Assembly: GCA_017854775.1 (NCBI GenBank)
Contig: JAFMHC010000009.1
Location: 1 to 52,446 of the forward strand
Direction: 5' to 3'
DNA: 52,446 nucleotides
Source of the DNA: Gammaproteobacteria bacterium
GTDB taxonomy: Bacteria; Pseudomonadota; Gammaproteobacteria; Arenicellales; Arenicellaceae
The position numbers and the translations under genes were made by a program. Shown piece by piece: positions 34,512 through 43,957 of this stretch (position 1 is its first letter; each line of letters starts with the position of its first letter). Below the pieces are notes generated by a model. That model was given only the letters and a program-made list of their open reading frames with translations. It did not search any database and was not told the DNA's origin.

Positions 34512-37267
34512 GATAGTGTTCCCTCACTATTGGGTAGCGACATCTCGCGATTACTGTTCTGATCATTTCTGAGTTGTGATACGCGGCAAAAAGGGGTTAG
34601 CTCGCAATACTGGCAGGTTGTTTCATCGATAGGGTTAACTACGGCTTGGCCTGACAAAAAGTCTTTTGCTAATTGGGTGAAAATTGCTGGCCATGCCTGA
34701 CGGTTTTCGCTCCATAGATCTTCATACTTAGCGGTGTAATGCGAGCTTTTACGAAACACATCTTGTTCAGACAACTCAATAAACTTCAGATCTGCCGACT
34801 TAAGCTGCGCGAAGGCAATGCCTGACACTGGCTTAGTTTTAACCTTGTCTAAGGCTAGGGCATACAATGGCATCTGCGGACTTTTAATTCGTTCGCCGGT
34901 CCAGTCATTACGGTTAACCGAACCGGTTTTATAATCAATTATCACGCTTCGTCCATCGTCAGTGATATCCAGCCGATCAATTATGTAGCGGTAATGAATA
35001 CCACCGAACTCGCCCTCACGCAGCTCCTCTCGCTCGATTACCGAAAAATTTGTCGGTCGTTTGTCTTCCTCCTTTAACCACCAGAGTAAAAGATTTTGTA
35101 ATCGCCCCTTCTCATGCTTTAGCAGATTGATTTTATCCTGAGTCAGCTTGAACTCGCCTTGATTAAAGCAGTCATCGATAACACTCTTGACCAATGCTAG
35201 ACGCGCCGAGTCATCCAACCCGCTTAGCACCGCCTGAGTTTGTAATCGCTCCCAGAGCATGTCCAGTAATTGATGGACCACGTTACCGCGATCAAGCCCA
35301 TCCAGACCAAACTCAGCTTCAGCCTCTTCTAGAAAACCCAGCTGGTGTGTAGCAAATGCTTTGAATGCACAATTAGACTGGTTTTCAAATATTTTTGAGC
35401 CTCCTTTAGCCCGGCCAGGCTCAAGCCATGGTGGGCCTTGTGTGTCTTGATAATGCTCTAATTCGAGCAAGCTAGCTTCGGCTCTGATCCGCGCGCTACT
35501 AAGCCACGATTCGCCTCTAAAAAGCGAGCTTGGCTGCATCACAATTTCACGATTTTGGTCGTTCGCACTTGGGTATGAAATGAGTCTATTAGTCGCGCAG
35601 CTAAGTAAGCTATGCATCACGCTCTTAGCCTGCATGAAGCCCGACTCGGCGGTAGCTTCGGGGTGACCCGATTGGATCAAAAAGCGGTTTGCTATGAAGG
35701 CATCGCCCGACGGTGGCGCTGGGTAATCTTGATGCATGCCGGTGACAATACAGCTATCAACCTTACGACCAATTGCTTCAAGCACACCAGAAATCAGGAT
35801 CGGCGAATCGGCACTTTTAGGCAAGAACACAGTATTACGAGCCATCTGTTGCAATAACTCAAACGCACGAGATAGCCCCGCGCGCTGTTGCACCGCGGCT
35901 AAATTAGCAAACTCCTCGAGCAAAGCCTGCCAACGAGTTTGTAATTGAAATTGCACGCTGTTTAGCTGAGAACCTTGTGTTGCGGTTTTCCATTGCCACT
36001 GGCTGAGCCAATCGCTGAATACTTGTACCCAGTCGGTAAAGCTAATTGCCGCGAAATTAGACGCTTCTTTAGCCGTTGCTAAGCGGGCCTGCAATGCTTG
36101 GCGACTTTCTACTAATAGCGTTAGTGCGGGTAGCAGGCTGGTCTCCAATACTTGATCGCGTTTGGCAAAATAGTCTAAACATTGTTGATACAAGACCGGC
36201 AATTGATCGAATGAAAATGTATGTAGCCGATTACGCTTTAACCATTGCTCGAACAGACGCCCTTGTTCGCGGTGCTCAGTACTAAAGCCTAAAAATCGAT
36301 TGCGTAACAGAAAACCAAATTCAATCGTATTAGTCCGATTTTTCAATAATGAAATAACCCTTAGCGCTGCTTCAATTGCCGGCAAGTCAAACATCGATTG
36401 ACCCAAACTAAAACCATAGACACAGCTATTTTGTTGCACGCTTAACGGCGATGCAGACGGATAAAACACCTCTCGAGCAAGCTCTTGAACCTGTTCATGT
36501 CGGTTTGCCAAGTCAGGAATCACCAAACTAACCGTATGCTTGGGGTCGTCTTCTAAACAGCTACGCGCATGCTCTAAGGCCGCAGTAATTTCGACCTTAC
36601 TGTTCTCGTACTGACGATACTCAGTGGATTGAGCAACGACTGATGGCCGAGAGCTATTGCATCTGACGCCGCTCTCTTGAGCGATTTCAAAATAACGCTT
36701 TTGAGCGGCCGTTAGTAAGTCGTAAGAGACCAAATTTAGTTCGGCAAAAGGATGTTGAATTCTCTCCTCATTTAGCAGAGCACTAATCAGCAATTGTTCA
36801 TCAAACAAACCTCGCTTCTCGAGCAAGCCTTGATAGCTCTCGGCCCATAAAAGAAACTGCTCAGTATCGGCTACATGATCTTGTTTTAGTTGCGATGAAC
36901 TGACATTCCAGTCATGCATAAGCTTCCAGCTACGTTGCACAGCGCGCGTAGTTTGCTGAACATTTAATAGATTTAGTTCGTCCTCTTTACGCCGCGATGT
37001 CTCGATCACCTGAGTCCACAAAACTGCGGACTGCTGAGCGTTGATTAGGCTGTGCACATTGAGCCTTTGCGACAGCATGTCGCGGTTGAGCTGCCACAGC
37101 TGGCGTAGATAATCCGACCAAACTAAAATAGTAGGAGCCACCCAAACCGATTGGCCTGAAGCGACAAAATATCGCGCAACACGCTCATTTAGCTCATTGA
37201 CTAAGCTCCTCGTTGGAACTATTACTGCGCTATTTTGATCGAGTTTACTGAGCCATTCATCTTCCAT
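34508..37267 (-). CDS. AddB-like PD-(D/E)XK nuclease subunit
   Basis: 919 residues. The N-terminal part (AVIVPTRSLVNELNERVA) resembles the inactivated helicase-like domain of AddB/RecC-type proteins. The C-terminal quarter is a PD-(D/E)XK nuclease: GNVVHQLLDMLW, YIIDRLDITDDGRSVIIDYK, then QMPLYALAL. Cys residues in SNCAFKAFA and CQYCELTPFC are placed like the Fe-S cluster ligands of AddB. It starts the two-gene operon and overlaps the AddA-like gene by ATGA, so the products probably form one complex. The sequence is far from B. subtilis AddB, so the symbol is left blank. Confidence 0.85.
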   Translation of the reverse strand: MEDEWLSKLDQNSAVIVPTRSLVNELNERVARYFVASGQSVWVAPTILVWSDYLRQLWQLNRDMLSQRLNVHSLINAQQSAVLWTQVIETSRRKEDELNLLNVQQTTRAVQRSWKLMHDWNVSSSQLKQDHVADTEQFLLWAESYQGLLEKRGLFDEQLLISALLNEERIQHPFAELNLVSYDLLTAAQKRYFEIAQESGVRCNSSRPSVVAQSTEYRQYENSKVEITAALEHARSCLEDDPKHTVSLVIPDLANRHEQVQELAREVFYPSASPLSVQQNSCVYGFSLGQSMFDLPAIEAALRVISLLKNRTNTIEFGFLLRNRFLGFSTEHREQGRLFEQWLKRNRLHTFSFDQLPVLYQQCLDYFAKRDQVLETSLLPALTLLVESRQALQARLATAKEASNFAAISFTDWVQVFSDWLSQWQWKTATQGSQLNSVQFQLQTRWQALLEEFANLAAVQQRAGLSRAFELLQQMARNTVFLPKSADSPILISGVLEAIGRKVDSCIVTGMHQDYPAPPSGDAFIANRFLIQSGHPEATAESGFMQAKSVMHSLLSCATNRLISYPSANDQNREIVMQPSSLFRGESWLSSARIRAEASLLELEHYQDTQGPPWLEPGRAKGGSKIFENQSNCAFKAFATHQLGFLEEAEAEFGLDGLDRGNVVHQLLDMLWERLQTQAVLSGLDDSARLALVKSVIDDCFNQGEFKLTQDKINLLKHEKGRLQNLLLWWLKEEDKRPTNFSVIEREELREGEFGGIHYRYIIDRLDITDDGRSVIIDYKTGSVNRNDWTGERIKSPQMPLYALALDKVKTKPVSGIAFAQLKSADLKFIELSEQDVFRKSSHYTAKYEDLWSENRQAWPAIFTQLAKDFLSGQAVVNPIDETTCQYCELTPFCRVSQLRNDQNSNREMSLPNSEGTLS

Positions 37268-37406
37268 AATCGAAGTCTAACATCGCTTTTGAGGTTGGTG
37301 TTGAGATAGCCATTGGTTTCAGCTTTGCTGTGACCATTATATATAACAATTAAACAAACACCCTTAATAGAACAGTCGACTAGTAAGGGCTTTTTATGCT
37401 TCAGAG

Positions 37407-38288
37407 TTAGTCGAATATCATTGGCGACTGCTCGGTGACCTCAGCCAATAGTGGACTATTTTGAGCGCGCTCAAACGCTTCGTCTATTGCTTTAGACCGT
37501 TGCTGAACAACCTCGCGCTGAGCTGGGTGTGTAAAGATATATAGCTCTTTAGCATTCAGGGCTTCAACCACACGCTGGCCAACTAACTCAGCGGCAATAC
37601 CATTTTCGACAAACTCTTGCGCCGCGTTATGTTTTGGCTCCGCATCAGGGTCAACCTTACGTTGTTCATCAAAATGCTCTTGCTGACGGTTACGATGTGA
37701 TAAATGAATGCGTGTCTTAACAAATGCGGGGCATAGTACCGACACGTCGATATTGTGTTTAGCCAACTCGACATTCCACGCTTCCGACATGCCGACAACT
37801 GCGACCTTGGTTGCTGTATACGCTCCGGCATAGGGTACACCGATCATGCCCGCCATAGACGCCACATTAATTACCCAGCCGCCTTCACCATGCTCTTTAA
37901 TTAACGGTACGATAGCTTCGGCACCATAAATAACGCCTTTAAGATTAACGTCGATTACCCAATTCCAATCCTTGTGGTTAGTCTTCTCGATCGGGCCAGG
38001 CGCTGAGGCGACGCCTGCGTTATTAACCAACATATGAACTTTCCCAAAGCGCTGCAGCGCTTGTTCGCCAAGTAACCGCCATTGCGCCGGATCAGTAACA
38101 TCCATCTTAACCGTCAAAACCTCTATACCCTGTGCTTCGAGCTTGGCCTGAGCCTCGACTAATTGAACCTCGTCGATATCACCCAAGACTAGGTTCATAC
38201 CCTGCTGCCCCATTGCCAGAGCGATACCGAAACCAATGCCTTCGGCACCACCACTAATCACCGCTGTTTTACCCTTGTAGTCACTCAT
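37407..38288 (-). CDS. Short-chain dehydrogenase/reductase (SDR) family protein
   Basis: 293 residues from the ATG at 38288; a GTG at 38297 in frame would add three. Classical SDR motifs: SGGAEGIGFGIA (cofactor Gly-rich loop), MLVNNAGVAS, NVASMAG with the catalytic Ser, YTATK with Tyr and Lys, and LCPAFVKTRI. A charged segment (RNRQQEHFDEQRKVDPDAEP) lies after the active site. This arrangement fits the glucose/ribitol-type or cyclopentanol-type SDRs acting on alcohols, but the substrate is unknown. Monocistronic and divergent from the polyamine operon. Confidence 0.88.
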   Translation of the reverse strand: MSDYKGKTAVISGGAEGIGFGIALAMGQQGMNLVLGDIDEVQLVEAQAKLEAQGIEVLTVKMDVTDPAQWRLLGEQALQRFGKVHMLVNNAGVASAPGPIEKTNHKDWNWVIDVNLKGVIYGAEAIVPLIKEHGEGGWVINVASMAGMIGVPYAGAYTATKVAVVGMSEAWNVELAKHNIDVSVLCPAFVKTRIHLSHRNRQQEHFDEQRKVDPDAEPKHNAAQEFVENGIAAELVGQRVVEALNAKELYIFTHPAQREVVQQRSKAIDEAFERAQNSPLLAEVTEQSPMIFD

Positions 38289-38297
38289 ATCGCTCAC

Positions 38298-38578
38298 TTT
38301 ATAGTTTATTGTTTGTTATTTACGCTTAAGTTAATCCTAAGTGTAAACCTAGAGGCCGAAAACGATGCGAATTAGTCAGCATCGTGAGGTTAAATTTTCT
38401 TAAAATTTTGATAAAAAAACACTTGTGTTAGAAAAAAATAAAATTAAACTATCGGCTCATTTTATACCCTTCGGGAACACTATGTTTAGCCGTTAACGGC
38501 GTGTATTTGCGGCGTTTCAAAATAAAGAAATCGCACACAAAGGCGCGTTAGAACACCTTTTTTTGTGAGATTTTTTTG
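38298..38578 (+). promoter_or_regulatory. Leader and divergent control region of the polyamine operon
   Basis: 281 bp, AT-rich. It contains a perfect 12-bp palindrome GCCGTTAACGGC (38489-38500). Just before speD there is a weak hairpin, CAAAGG (38538-38543) pairing with CCTTTG-like bases at 38556-38565, followed by T-runs at 38558-38564 and 38571-38577. The hairpin plus T-run resembles a weak attenuator, but the stem is short. No clear sigma-70 pair was identified. Confidence 0.35.
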
Positions 38579-39085
38579 ATGAACCTCGAATTAAACAACC
38601 CCATTGCCGATTTCGCTGCGAACGATTCCGGCGAAACCCACTGGCCTTCGCACAATCAAATAGCCGAGGATCAGCCTGTGGACCACTTTGTTGTACGTAA
38701 CGGCGTAGAGTTCGCTGGCACCCATATCATTATTGACTTATGGGGAGCAAAACCATTAGACGATCTAGAGTTGATGGAGGCCACGCTGCGTAAAGCTGTC
38801 ACTGTTGCTGGTGCGACCCTGCTGCATATCCATTTGCATCACTTCACGCCTAATGGCGGCATTTCAGGTGTCGCCGTTTTAGCCGAGTCACATATTAGTG
38901 TACACACTTGGCCTGAGCGTGATTTTGCCGCCTTTGATGTATTCATGTGTGGCGACGCTGAACCAGAAGCAACTATCCCGGTATTCCGCGACGCATTTCA
39001 GCCTGAAAAAATCAGTATTTCTGAACACCTGCGTGGCGTAAATATGGAAAATACCGAAACAGCCGATAGCCCGAACACGCTCTAG
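38579..39085 (+). CDS. speD: S-adenosylmethionine decarboxylase proenzyme
   Basis: Makes decarboxylated SAM, the aminopropyl donor for spermidine. The 168 residues contain GTHIIIDLWG, then LHIHLHHFTPNGGISGVAVL and the self-cleavage site AESHISVHTWPE. Ser104 should become the pyruvoyl group. It is of the small bacterial class 1B type but has about 45 extra N-terminal residues compared with the usual 120-130 aa enzymes. ATG at 38579, weak ribosome binding site. First gene of a three-gene operon; speE starts 17 bp downstream. Confidence 0.95.
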   Translation: MNLELNNPIADFAANDSGETHWPSHNQIAEDQPVDHFVVRNGVEFAGTHIIIDLWGAKPLDDLELMEATLRKAVTVAGATLLHIHLHHFTPNGGISGVAVLAESHISVHTWPERDFAAFDVFMCGDAEPEATIPVFRDAFQPEKISISEHLRGVNMENTETADSPNTL

Positions 39086-39102
39086 CAGAGCAAAAGGTCA
39101 AA

Positions 39103-39987
39103 ATGAAACATTTTAAAGAAACTCTTTACGATGCGGTATGCCAAGAATATCGGATCGACAAGATGTACTTCGAGAGCAAAACGAGTCATCAACATTTGAT
39201 GATCTTTCATAACGCTCAACTCGGTAGGGTAATGACTCTTGACGGCATCGTGCAGACTACTGAAGCCGACGAGTTCATTTATCACGAAATGCTTGCCCAT
39301 GTTCCAATGTTGGCGCACGGCAATGCAAAACGAATATTAATCATTGGTGGTGGTGACGGCGGCATGTTGCGCGAAGTTGTCAAACACCCGATCGATCACG
39401 TTACTCAAGTCGAAATTGATCAATCAGTGGTTGATATGGCGATAGAATTTCTGCCCAAGCATTCGAACGGTGCTTATCAAGACCCGCGTCTCAATCTGGT
39501 TATCGATGATGGCTTTAACTTCGTCAAAAACTTTGCTAACAGCGGCGAAGCAAAATTCGACGTGATTATTTCCGACAGTACCGACCCAATCGGTCCAGGT
39601 GAAGTTCTGTTCACTGACGATTTTTATCAATACGCTAAACAGTGCTTGGCCGACGATGGCGTTATGGTAACGCAAAATGGCGTGCCATTTTTCCAAGCCG
39701 ATGAACTGCAGAACACGCAACAACGTATGAGTTCGCTGTATAGCGATATGCGTTTTTACTGCGCCCCGGTTCCAAGCTACTACGGCGGCTTTATGACCTT
39801 CGCCTGGGGCACCGACAATACTGGCGCAAGCGCACCTGAGCTAAGTGTTTTGCAACAACGGTTTAGCGCGCTGGGCATTAAAACTCGCTATTACAATCCG
39901 GCTATTCACGGCGCCAGTTTTGCCTTACCTCAATATGTAATCGATTCGCTGACGCCGAGCACAGATAATATTGAGAATGGTCAATGA
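39103..39987 (+). CDS. speE: Spermidine synthase
   Basis: Transfers the aminopropyl group from decarboxylated SAM to putrescine. The 294 residues show the family blocks YHEMLAHVP, ILIIGGGDGGMLREV, VTQVEIDQSVVDM, VIISDSTDPIGPGEVLFT and PSYYGGFM. Substrate-binding acidic residues (Asp in GGGDGG, Glu in VEID, Asp in DSTDP) are all present. It overlaps the next gene by four bases (ATGA), so the two are translationally coupled. Confidence 0.97.
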   Translation: MKHFKETLYDAVCQEYRIDKMYFESKTSHQHLMIFHNAQLGRVMTLDGIVQTTEADEFIYHEMLAHVPMLAHGNAKRILIIGGGDGGMLREVVKHPIDHVTQVEIDQSVVDMAIEFLPKHSNGAYQDPRLNLVIDDGFNFVKNFANSGEAKFDVIISDSTDPIGPGEVLFTDDFYQYAKQCLADDGVMVTQNGVPFFQADELQNTQQRMSSLYSDMRFYCAPVPSYYGGFMTFAWGTDNTGASAPELSVLQQRFSALGIKTRYYNPAIHGASFALPQYVIDSLTPSTDNIENGQ

Positions 39988-41147
39988 GCGCATTAGATAA
40001 TCGACCGCTACTCACTCTAGAGTCTGTCGATCAGCCTGAGCAACAGTTAGCCCACTATCAGCAACTGCTTAAACAACATGGTTCGCCGTTATTAGTGTTT
40101 GATGCCAATGTGCTGCGCAACAAATTTGAATCGCTACAAAAAGCCTTACCAGGTGTCGATCTTTACTATGCGGTCAAAGCTCACCCAGACTCTCATATCG
40201 TCAGCGTGATTGACGCATTAGGCGGCGGCTTTGATATCGCCTCGGCCGGCGAGATGGACTTACTTCTAAAGCATAAAATCTCAGGCCGTCGCACTATTCA
40301 TACCCACCCGATAAAGAAAGACCAAGAGATTCGCGATGCCCTACGCTTTGGCGCGACCACCTTTGTAGTCGACAACCTTTACGAACTAAAAAAACTAGTC
40401 AACTACCGTTCTCGCATCGGGGTTTTATTACGCGTTAGCTTTCGTAGCGAATCGGCTAAGGTAGACTTATCGAAGAAATTTGGCTGCTCACCCGATGAAG
40501 TAATTGAACTAGTGTCCGCCGCCGAAAAGTTGGGCATTCATATCAAAGGCTTATCGTTTCATGTCGGCTCACAAGTCGACAATGCCGCGAAGCATGTTGA
40601 AGCGGTGCACGCCTGCCATAGTTTGATGGAACAAATTAATCTGAGCGCTGATAAACCATTAAGTGTGTTAGATATTGGCGGTGGATTCCCCGCTGACTAC
40701 GCTCTAGCAGGCTTCGACATCCAAACATTTTGCGCACCGATTCGTGACGCTCTCAGCGCCCTGCCAAGCGATTGGCATATTATCGCTGAACCCGGTCGCT
40801 ACTTGATTGCACCGGCTGTTACCAGCATCACAACGGTTGCTGGAAAGTCTCATCGCAACGGCTTCGTTTGGTATTACTTAGACGATGGTATTTACGGCTC
40901 TTACTCAGGGCAGCTATTTGATCACGCGGTTTACCCATTACAAGTATTTCGTGGCGGCGAAAAGCACGCCAGTATCATTGCCGGGCCAACATGCGACAGT
41001 ATCGACGTGGTAGCCGAGAATATTTTAATGCCATCGCTAGAGATAGGAGACCTCATAGTAGGTCACCAAATGGGAGCCTATACCGCCGCGACTAAAACTC
41101 GTTTCAATTCCTTACCTGATGCAAAGCTGATTGTCGAGAATCTGTAA
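39984..41147 (+). CDS. Ornithine decarboxylase, alanine-racemase-fold (eukaryotic-type) PLP enzyme
   Basis: 387 residues. PLP Lys65 lies in YYAVKAHP, FDIASAGEMDLL follows, HVGSQ and LDIGGGFP bind the cofactor, EPGRYL is conserved, and GPTCDSIDVV carries the catalytic Cys that completes the neighbouring subunit's active site. This is fold type III ODC, unrelated to E. coli SpeC. Making putrescine next to speD and speE fits ornithine; lysine could be a side substrate, as in some bacterial homologues. It is the last gene of the operon. Confidence 0.93.
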   Translation: MSALDNRPLLTLESVDQPEQQLAHYQQLLKQHGSPLLVFDANVLRNKFESLQKALPGVDLYYAVKAHPDSHIVSVIDALGGGFDIASAGEMDLLLKHKISGRRTIHTHPIKKDQEIRDALRFGATTFVVDNLYELKKLVNYRSRIGVLLRVSFRSESAKVDLSKKFGCSPDEVIELVSAAEKLGIHIKGLSFHVGSQVDNAAKHVEAVHACHSLMEQINLSADKPLSVLDIGGGFPADYALAGFDIQTFCAPIRDALSALPSDWHIIAEPGRYLIAPAVTSITTVAGKSHRNGFVWYYLDDGIYGSYSGQLFDHAVYPLQVFRGGEKHASIIAGPTCDSIDVVAENILMPSLEIGDLIVGHQMGAYTAATKTRFNSLPDAKLIVENL

Positions 41148-41172
41148 TAATTGGTTTAATAGATCATCAATC

Positions 41173-41979
41173 TCACATAACAACGGCGCTAATCAACACC
41201 CAACCTGCAATCACAATTTTCAGTTGAGTCGCTGTTAAGTAACTCGCAATGCGTCGCGCCAGTGTTCCGCCAATTAAGGCAGCGGGCGCAGCAAATACCA
41301 ATATATTCAAATCGATACCACTGCTGAACCAGATATATTTCTGCACACCTACCCAAACGGCGATAGCACTGACTGATACCGCCACACCGACCGACATTGC
41401 CACAGGGTATCGCAATAAGATCAATAGAATAGCGACAAGTTCACCAACACCAATCGATAACCAAGCGGTTATCGCGCCGCCAACAAACCCAGTTAGGTAA
41501 AAAAGTGTTCGCCTCAGCATTGGGTTTTTTATCGACAATCGCTCTTCGACGCTCAAGCCCGTTAGTAACGTTTTTCGCAATTGATACGTTGTAACTAAGA
41601 TCGCGACACCGAAAATGGCCGAGAATATTTTAAACACAAGAATCGTTTGCTGATCATCATTAGGCTGAAATACAGTTTGCCCAAAGACAACACCGAGAAT
41701 TGTGGGGATTGCAAACACCTTGACTAAATTGCGGTACTCGTGCCAAGCGGGTTCAAGCGTGATGTTTTGTCTTCGAGAATACCGATACCAAGCAATCGAG
41801 CCCGCCGTCATTCCGAAGCATTGAATTGCAAAGCTAGTAGCGATAATTGAAGCGTGGTCTATGCCCAGCAGATTAAACGCCGGCACAAACACGATACCGC
41901 CTCCAGCCCCTGTAGCATTTGCTACGATCGCTCCAAGCAAGGCAAGTAAGAAGAATGGCGCGTAATTTAGGTCAATCAA
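41173..41979 (-). CDS. TauE/SafE family membrane permease
   Basis: 268 residues with about seven hydrophobic segments. The family signature is seen near the N-terminus (GAIVANATGAGGGIVFVPAF) and repeated in diverged form in the second half (VGGAITAWLSIGVGELVAIL). Members export sulfite or sulfonates across the inner membrane; the substrate here is unknown. It lies 25 bp after the ornithine decarboxylase stop on the opposite strand, so the two genes are convergent. Confidence 0.85.
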   Translation of the reverse strand: MIDLNYAPFFLLALLGAIVANATGAGGGIVFVPAFNLLGIDHASIIATSFAIQCFGMTAGSIAWYRYSRRQNITLEPAWHEYRNLVKVFAIPTILGVVFGQTVFQPNDDQQTILVFKIFSAIFGVAILVTTYQLRKTLLTGLSVEERLSIKNPMLRRTLFYLTGFVGGAITAWLSIGVGELVAILLILLRYPVAMSVGVAVSVSAIAVWVGVQKYIWFSSGIDLNILVFAAPAALIGGTLARRIASYLTATQLKIVIAGWVLISAVVM

Positions 41980-42375
41980 GGTTAAATAAAATATGGGAAA
42001 TAACAGTCAGCAAATATATTGCAATTAAGCTCGGGATATAAGCGTTATTGACAGCATTCTGGTAGATAGACAGCTCAAATAGACTAAGCGACAGTTAAGT
42101 TGAATTGGCTGTCGCTGGCAAACAAACTGGAATTCAAAACCACTGCTCAGGTATTAAGCCACAAAAAGCTGACTTTAATTGAGATGGCCACCTATATCTA
42201 TAATCCACGTCAACCGACTTGGGCGAAAAAAAGGTATTTTGAGCTGCGGCGTTATTTGGTAAAAATTTTATGCAAATTAATATTACTGCTTAAAACGAGT
42301 TTCACTTTCACAGCTTGAATATGGTAAAGTTTTCGCGGGTTGAGTAGTAATTTTACTCTAAAATTGGTAGACAAA
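41980..42375. other. 396-bp gene-poor region between the permease and the metalloprotease gene
   Basis: AT-rich, upstream of both flanking genes, which diverge. It contains a hairpin with 8-bp perfect arms, AGCGACAG (42087-42094) and CTGTCGCT (42109-42116). A 72-codon frame from a TTG at 42100 to 42318 encodes a basic peptide with no recognised similarity and starts inside the hairpin loop, so it is not called a gene. Confidence 0.45.
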
Positions 42376-43908
42376 ATGGCAGTTAATATTCGTGTAGTTA
42401 GTTATTTAGCACTGCTGACGCTCATGTTCAGCATCAATGCGTCAGCACAAGAAAAATCAGATAACGCCCTGTTTAGTTTTTCAGGCCTTGGTCCACCGTT
42501 AAGCAGCCAAATGATCATAGGCCAACCGGTCGCTGCTGCTAGGTCAATTAGCATTAATAGAAATGTCGCCGCGTTAGAAGCAGGGCAAGGTTTTCTATTT
42601 CCCTTGTCCAATAGCGAAACCATCGAAATAACCGTTACCAGCACATCGACACTGCAGAACGGAGACACTCTTTTAAAAGGCTCATTTGCAAGCGACGGCT
42701 CGGCCATTATCACCTTTGGCGCTAACGCCACCTTTGCAAATTTAAGCAGCGCCGAGCACAGTTACGCGATAAGCCTAGATCAAAATCAAGGCCCGCTTCT
42801 AATTAATAACAAATTGATCAATTTCGAAATCGACAAAAGCAACGACATGGTTTATCCGCCGGATTTCGAGCCAATGTCGCATACTCGCGAACCGCTAAAA
42901 ACACCCAGCAATATACGCGCTGCGGAGATGAGCTCGGGCAAAAGTGAAGTAACGGTTTTATTCATTTATTCAAACGAGTTTGCCAATGGTTTTACAAATC
43001 CAGTAACACGCATCAACCAAATGATTGCCTTCAGCAATGATGCTTATGTTCGTAGCGGTATCAATATTGAGTTAAAATTTGCCCACGCACAACAGCTCAA
43101 CTTCAATAACTCTGAAAGCACCGGGACATTGCTGTCGCAATCAAGGTCAGGAACCGGCTCGTTTTCAAATGTGCACGCAATTCGCGACCAGTATTATGCT
43201 GATATGGTAGCGGTATTACCGTTTAAAGCTAGCGGTGGCATTGGCGGCATTGCTTACGTCAATGGTAATAACCAAGCGTATGCTTATTCGGTGTCGCAAT
43301 TCGCTGTGTGGGGCTCGGATTCATTGTTCGCCCATGAAATCGGGCATAACCTTGGCTCTGGTCACGAGAGAACTTCAGCCAACAGTTCGCAGCCCTCCCC
43401 CTGCACTGGTGGCTATACAGGTTATGCCTGCGGTCATGGGAATAATAGCGAGGGAACTATTATGTCTTATTTGAACGATAGAGCTTGGGGCTATGTCTTT
43501 TCCAACCCTCAACTCGATTGCCTTGGTGCACCGTGCGGAATCGCAAACGGACAAGCCAACGCAGCTGATAATAAGACCAGCTTCAATATCACTGGCCCCC
43601 TAATAGAAGTATTTCGTGTTGACAACAGCAATGATGACGACAAGGACGGGATAAAGAACGATGTAGACAATTGTCCTAACGTGGTAAATAGCGACCAGCT
43701 AAATACCGACTCCGACTCGCAAGGGGATGCCTGCGATAACGATGACGATAATGACAACATCAACGACAACTTAGACAACTGCCGCCTTGTGCCAAATGCT
43801 GATCAACTTGATTCAAATAGTAACGGTATCGGCAATGCCTGTGAAAACAGCGAAATATGCTTCCCGATCAAGAGTAGCCGTGGCACCACAGCTGTCGTGT
43901 GCTTGTAG
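42376..43908 (+). CDS. Secreted reprolysin-like zinc metalloprotease with thrombospondin-3-type repeats
   Basis: 510 residues from the ATG at 42376 (signal peptide MAVNIRVVSYLALLTLMFSINASAQ). The N-terminal 170 residues look like a propeptide. The protease domain has the metzincin site HEIGHNLGSGHE (His320 onward) and a following SYLND, which may hold the Met-turn (IMSYL). A C-terminal Asp/Asn-rich stretch (DDKDGIKNDVDNCP, DSDSQGDACDNDDDND) is two to three Ca-binding thrombospondin-3 repeats with paired Cys. It would act outside the cell on proteins. A TTG at 42340 would add 12 residues and spoil the signal peptide. Confidence 0.9.
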   Translation: MAVNIRVVSYLALLTLMFSINASAQEKSDNALFSFSGLGPPLSSQMIIGQPVAAARSISINRNVAALEAGQGFLFPLSNSETIEITVTSTSTLQNGDTLLKGSFASDGSAIITFGANATFANLSSAEHSYAISLDQNQGPLLINNKLINFEIDKSNDMVYPPDFEPMSHTREPLKTPSNIRAAEMSSGKSEVTVLFIYSNEFANGFTNPVTRINQMIAFSNDAYVRSGINIELKFAHAQQLNFNNSESTGTLLSQSRSGTGSFSNVHAIRDQYYADMVAVLPFKASGGIGGIAYVNGNNQAYAYSVSQFAVWGSDSLFAHEIGHNLGSGHERTSANSSQPSPCTGGYTGYACGHGNNSEGTIMSYLNDRAWGYVFSNPQLDCLGAPCGIANGQANAADNKTSFNITGPLIEVFRVDNSNDDDKDGIKNDVDNCPNVVNSDQLNTDSDSQGDACDNDDDNDNINDNLDNCRLVPNADQLDSNSNGIGNACENSEICFPIKSSRGTTAVVCL

Positions 43909-43957
43909 TCAATTAAGTCGAGAGATCTGAAAGTGCTTGATCGCCTTACCGCTAGTA

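Noticed and set aside
31050-37267. AddA/AddB-like genes as recB/recC
   Set aside because: No recD, the nuclease motif is present in both proteins, and the smaller subunit carries AddB-like Cys; RecC lacks an active nuclease motif.
38482-38496. Mini-frame of four codons (MFSR) in the speD leader as a polyamine-sensing upstream ORF
   Set aside because: Such short frames are common by chance and no ribosome binding site precedes it.
42100-42318. 72-codon frame from a TTG, basic peptide
   Set aside because: No recognised similarity, no ribosome binding site, and the start lies in a hairpin loop; it could be a remnant but cannot be supported.
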